Assembly: GCA_958420075.1 (NCBI GenBank)
Contig: CATZIM010000067.1
Location: 1 to 8,217 of the forward strand
Length of the DNA: 8,217 nt
Direction: 5' to 3'
Origin: an uncultured Clostridia bacterium
GTDB taxonomy: Bacteria; Bacillota; Clostridia; Lachnospirales; Anaerotignaceae
Positions 6,624 through 8,217 of the stretch are shown piece by piece. The translations under genes were made by a program, and so were the position numbers. The notes under the pieces are model-generated. The model was not told the DNA's origin. It worked only from the letters and a program-made list of their open reading frames with translations, and did no database searches. Position 1 is the first letter of the stretch, and each line of letters opens with the position of its first letter.

Positions 6624-6640
6624 TATTGTTTTTTGTATGA
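6624..6640 (-). promoter_or_regulatory. conserved upstream motif of cstA copy 2
   Basis: A 17-nt exact copy of 4634-4650. The 3' flank differs: here a second TTGTAT follows as a direct repeat at 6647-6652, and that also forms the -35 of the divergent promoter. A shared activator site for both cstA genes is a reasonable reading. Confidence 0.45.
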
Positions 6641-6646
6641 GGTATC

Positions 6647-6675
6647 TTGTATTTTGTCTTCATTGGTGGTATGCT
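6647..6675 (+). promoter_or_regulatory. extended -10 promoter for the arginase-family gene
   Basis: TTGTAT (6647-6652), 17 nt, then TATGCT (6670-6675) preceded by the extended -10 element TGG (6667-6669). The start site would be near 6682, just before the first strand of the closing stem at 6686. It is divergent from the cstA copy 2 promoter. Confidence 0.5.
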
Positions 6676-6685
6676 GAAGTCAGGC

Positions 6686-6919
6686 AAAGGGGAACGGTAC
6701 AAAGCAAATTCCCCTTAAGAAAACATTGATTTTCGTTTCCTTGATTTCTTAAGGGGAATTGCGACGGCTGTCTTCATAAGAAAACATAACAACGAAAATC
6801 TTCATAAAATAAGAAAGCCAAAATCCTTTGTCATCATAAGGATTTTGGCTTTCTTTGTTTTCTTATGAAGATGCCCCTGGGGGTACGGTTCCCTTTTCCT
6901 TTTGGAAAGAAAGAAGGGA
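6686..6919 (+). promoter_or_regulatory. structured 5' leader of the arginase-family gene, candidate riboswitch-like RNA
   Basis: Four nested helices can be read directly. A closing stem pairs 6686-6700 with 6883-6897 (13 of 15 Watson-Crick, one more as G-U). Hairpin 1 pairs 6707-6722 with 6745-6760, a perfect 16 bp with a 22-nt loop. Hairpin 2 pairs 6771-6786 with 6856-6871 (perfect 16 bp) and, stacked on it, 6811-6828 with 6838-6855 (perfect 18 bp), leaving a 24-nt one-sided bulge at 6787-6810. The loop of hairpin 1 (GATTTTCGTT, 6728-6737) is exactly complementary to the bulge (AACGAAAATC, 6791-6800). Finally, TCCCTT at 6890-6895, part of the closing stem, can instead pair with AAGGGA, the Shine-Dalgarno at 6914-6919, helped by TTCC/GGAA inside. 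The layout resembles a translational on/off switch. No known riboswitch class was recognised. Confidence 0.55.
6771..6871. repeat. long bulged inverted repeat (34 paired bp)
   Basis: The right strand 6838-6871 is continuous; the left strand is split into 6771-6786 and 6811-6828. TCTTCATAA is present twice on the left side (6771-6779 and 6799-6807), so two alternative outer pairings with 6863-6871 exist. The inner 18-bp hairpin, read on the - strand, has nearly the same stem and loop (ATGATGACA against ATGATACA) as the terminator at 1654-1697. Confidence 0.85.
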
Positions 6920-6923
6920 TTTG

Positions 6924-7685
6924 ATGAAATCCGATGTGACCATTATGGATTTTACAGGCATTTATGAGAAGGAGCGTTTTTACCGGGGCGTCCATGTGCA
7001 TTGGATCGACTGCCGGGATATACAGGGCACCAACTGTTATTGCGACGAAGAAGGAGAACAGGCTTTGCGCCGGAAGATTGCCCCTTTTTCCGCGGAAGCC
7101 ATCCATTTCATAGATTCCGGTAATTACCATTATATGACGAAGCTGTGGACGGAAAAACTCCAGGAGCCTTTTGTGCTGGCTGTGGCAGACCATCACCCGG
7201 ACATGCAGCCGCCTTTGTTTCAGGAATTGCTGTCCTGCGGCTGCTGGGTGAATCGGGTGCTGGAAGAAAACCCTTATGTGGAAAAAGTGGTGCTGCTGGG
7301 GGCGGATGCGGAACTGGTGGCAGCTGTGCCGGAGCCTTACCGCAGCCGTATGGTAGCCTATGATGAAAGCCAGATTGCAGAAGATGACAGATGGGAGTGC
7401 TGTTTCCCCAAGGATTTGCCCGTCTATCTGTCCATTGATAAGGATATCCTTTCGCCTTCTCAGGTACATACCAATTGGCAGCAGGGCACGCTGACTTTTT
7501 CTCAGCTCCAGAATGTGATTTTGGAACTGTTTCACCGTTGTCGGGTGCTGGGGGCGGATATCTGCGGCGAATGTGCCGATGCGCTCTTTCATGCTGCCGA
7601 CGATAAAGTGATTTTGCAGGATGATTCTGTCAATGGCAGACTGCTTCACACCCTCATGGCATTGGGAAATGAAGGAAAAGCTTGA
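6924..7685 (+). CDS. arginase (ureohydrolase)-family protein
   Basis: Cytosolic protein of 253 residues, shorter than classic arginases and agmatinases (about 300). Ureohydrolase-fold landmarks occur in the right order: SGNYHY (65-70), where arginases have a GGDHS-type loop; DHHPD (89-93), corresponding to the DAHxD metal motif; SIDKDIL (170-176), corresponding to the SxDxDxxDP metal motif; TNWQQG (183-188); and GADICGE (210-216) near the C-terminal conserved glutamate. The family hydrolyses guanidino or related C-N bonds with a two-metal (usually Mn) centre, but the altered motifs leave the substrate open. The ATG at 6924 is chosen because AAGGGA (6914-6919) precedes it; the frame is open from a TTG at 6855, but that falls inside the leader hairpin. 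It is a single-gene unit, divergent from cstA copy 2, with a long structured leader and its own terminator. Confidence 0.8.
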   Translation: MKSDVTIMDFTGIYEKERFYRGVHVHWIDCRDIQGTNCYCDEEGEQALRRKIAPFSAEAIHFIDSGNYHYMTKLWTEKLQEPFVLAVADHHPDMQPPLFQELLSCGCWVNRVLEENPYVEKVVLLGADAELVAAVPEPYRSRMVAYDESQIAEDDRWECCFPKDLPVYLSIDKDILSPSQVHTNWQQGTLTFSQLQNVILELFHRCRVLGADICGECADALFHAADDKVILQDDSVNGRLLHTLMALGNEGKA

Positions 7686-7700
7686 TTTTTCAGGCTTTTT
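7676..7700 (+). terminator. intrinsic terminator overlapping the arginase-family stop codon
   Basis: AAAAGCTTGA (7676-7685) pairs with TCAGGCTTTT (7690-7699) with one mismatch around TTTT, followed by one more T. The TGA stop codon is part of the left arm. The stem is AT-rich and the U-run short, so strength is uncertain. Confidence 0.6.
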
Positions 7701-7726
7701 CCCATGCCAAAAATTTTTTAAAAAAA

Positions 7727-7753
7727 TTAGCACTCACCTATTGACAGTGCTAA
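7727..7753 (+). promoter_or_regulatory. CIRCE operator (HrcA-binding site)
   Basis: TTAGCACTC, 9 nt, CAGTGCTAA: the canonical CIRCE inverted repeat with one mismatch (C7745 for G). HrcA binds this repeat and represses chaperone genes at normal temperature. It overlaps the -35 of the hsp20 promoter. A further half-site GTGCTAA lies at 7760-7766 in the spacer and -10 region. Confidence 0.93.
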
Positions 7754-7769
7754 CAAATGGTGCTAAGAT
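7741..7769 (+). promoter_or_regulatory. sigma-A promoter of hsp20
   Basis: A perfect TTGACA (7741-7746), 17 nt, then TAAGAT (7764-7769). The A/T tract at 7709-7728 just upstream sits where an UP element would. The predicted start near 7776 gives a leader of about 130 nt, which contains small hairpins such as TCGGA-ATTC-TCCGA (7845-7858) and GGCA-CCTG-TGCC (7805-7816). Confidence 0.8.
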
Positions 7770-7880
7770 ACAGTCGAACAAAGGAAAGGTACAAAAAGAA
7801 AAAAGGCACCTGTGCCCGCGTCCGAAAAGAGAACAACAACACCCTCGGAATTCTCCGACCGTGCTGATTCAAACATGTAA

Positions 7881-7903
7881 ATGTCTTTTATGAAGGGAGA
7901 TAT
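7881..7903 (+). promoter_or_regulatory. candidate FourU-like RNA thermometer on the hsp20 Shine-Dalgarno
   Basis: AUGUCUUUU (7881-7889) can pair over 9 bp with GGGAGAUAU (7895-7903) around the loop AUGAA. Three U-G pairs lie next to the loop and one further G-U in the stem. The Shine-Dalgarno GGGAGA is fully inside the weak stem, as in FourU thermometers of small heat-shock genes. Predicted from pairing only. Confidence 0.45.
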
Positions 7904-7908
7904 GACTT

Positions 7909-8217
7909 ATGATGATGATGCATAACTTTTTTGGAGATAACCTGTTTGACAACGAAAACTGGCCCGATACCTCTTTCGACAGAGAATTTTTCGCAAAAAT
8001 GAATCCTTTGTATGGCAAACACGCAAAAGATGTCATGCTGACAGATGTCAAGAGAACAGATGACAAATATGAAGTGGTAATGGATCTACCCGGCTTCAAG
8101 AAAGAAGATGTTCAGATCAATCTGAATAAAGGTTACCTGACCATTTCCGCTGTGAAAAAAGAAGAAAAGAAAGAAGAAGATGGCATTTATCTGCGTCAGG
8201 AACGTTACGCAGGTTCC
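7909..8217 (+). CDS. Hsp20/alpha-crystallin-family small heat-shock protein, 3'-partial
   Basis: ATP-independent cytosolic chaperone that holds unfolding proteins. The first 103 residues are visible, and the family usually has about 140-150. The N-terminal arm includes NFFGDNLFDN and FDREFFAKMNPLYG. The alpha-crystallin domain begins near residue 43 (MLTDVKRTDDKYEVVMDLPGFKKEDVQI, then GYLTISA) and the window ends at QERYAGS, before the conserved GVL motif. Four ATG codons in a row open the gene (7909, 7912, 7915, 7918). The first is chosen as 9 nt from GGGAGA (7895-7900). An ATG at 7902 is out of frame and would give only a 7-codon peptide. A CIRCE operator and a promoter lie about 140-180 nt upstream, giving a long leader with a possible thermometer hairpin. 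Confidence 0.95.
   Translation, partial: MMMMHNFFGDNLFDNENWPDTSFDREFFAKMNPLYGKHAKDVMLTDVKRTDDKYEVVMDLPGFKKEDVQINLNKGYLTISAVKKEEKKEEDGIYLRQERYAGS

Noticed and set aside
6881..6893. ACGG-loop hairpin suggestive of a guanidine-II riboswitch
   Set aside because: Only three G-C pairs would close the loop, and the matching upstream ACGG at 6695-6697 does not form a second hairpin of the required type.
6686..6897. MITE-type transposable element with terminal inverted repeats
   Set aside because: The ends form an inverted repeat, but no target-site duplication is visible and the repeat starts just at the predicted transcription start. Kept only as the rival explanation for the structured leader.
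6834..7733. 299-codon - strand frame opposite the arginase-family gene
   Set aside because: The + strand frame carries ordered arginase-family motifs, a Shine-Dalgarno and a terminator. The antisense frame has none and runs through the CIRCE/terminator region.

Overview
The window is 8.2 kb of a Gram-positive (Firmicutes/Clostridia-like) chromosome of intermediate GC content. The evidence is strong purine-rich Shine-Dalgarno sites, AT-rich intergenic DNA with sigma-A-type promoters, a CIRCE/HrcA heat-shock operator, intrinsic terminators after most genes, and proteins of typical clostridial type (short CstA, arginase-family hydrolase, small Hsp20). I cannot name the genus. There is no IS element, phage gene, CRISPR array, tRNA or rRNA.

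Layout. (1) 1-1651, + strand: the end of an iron-siderophore/cobalamin-type ABC importer operon, a FecCD-family permease (5' end outside the window) overlapping its FepC-like ATPase, closed by a hairpin terminator. (2) 1773-2742, + strand: a Nudix hydrolase of MutT type and, 1 nt later, an unrecognised 193-aa protein whose last residues (EEDDIPF) copy the C-terminal tip of single-stranded DNA-binding protein. (3) 2951-6410, - strand: two tandem 494-residue CstA-family transporters, each with its own promoter and conserved leader. They carry a 404-bp stretch that is identical base for base, the mark of recent gene conversion. (4) 6411-6923: a 513-bp divergent intergenic region with the second cstA promoter and repeated ATGAA/TTCAT palindromes facing left. 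Facing right is a promoter followed by a highly structured leader of about 240 nt in front of (5) an arginase-family hydrolase, 6924-7685. (6) 7727-8217: a CIRCE-controlled hsp20 gene cut by the window edge.

The most unusual part is the leader of the arginase-like gene. A 15-bp closing inverted repeat encloses a 16-bp hairpin and a 34-bp bulged hairpin. The loop of the first and the bulge of the second are perfectly complementary over 10 nt (a predicted kissing or pseudoknot contact). The 3' strand of the closing stem can alternatively pair with the Shine-Dalgarno sequence. This looks like an undescribed cis-regulatory RNA, although parts of it are related to hairpins elsewhere in the window, so a small dispersed repeat is the rival explanation. 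The hsp20 leader can also fold a FourU-like hairpin over its Shine-Dalgarno, suggesting transcriptional (HrcA) plus translational (thermometer) heat control.

Functionally, the two CstA transporters (the family takes up peptides or pyruvate) and the divergent arginase-family enzyme may belong to one carbon/nitrogen-limitation response, but that link rests only on position.
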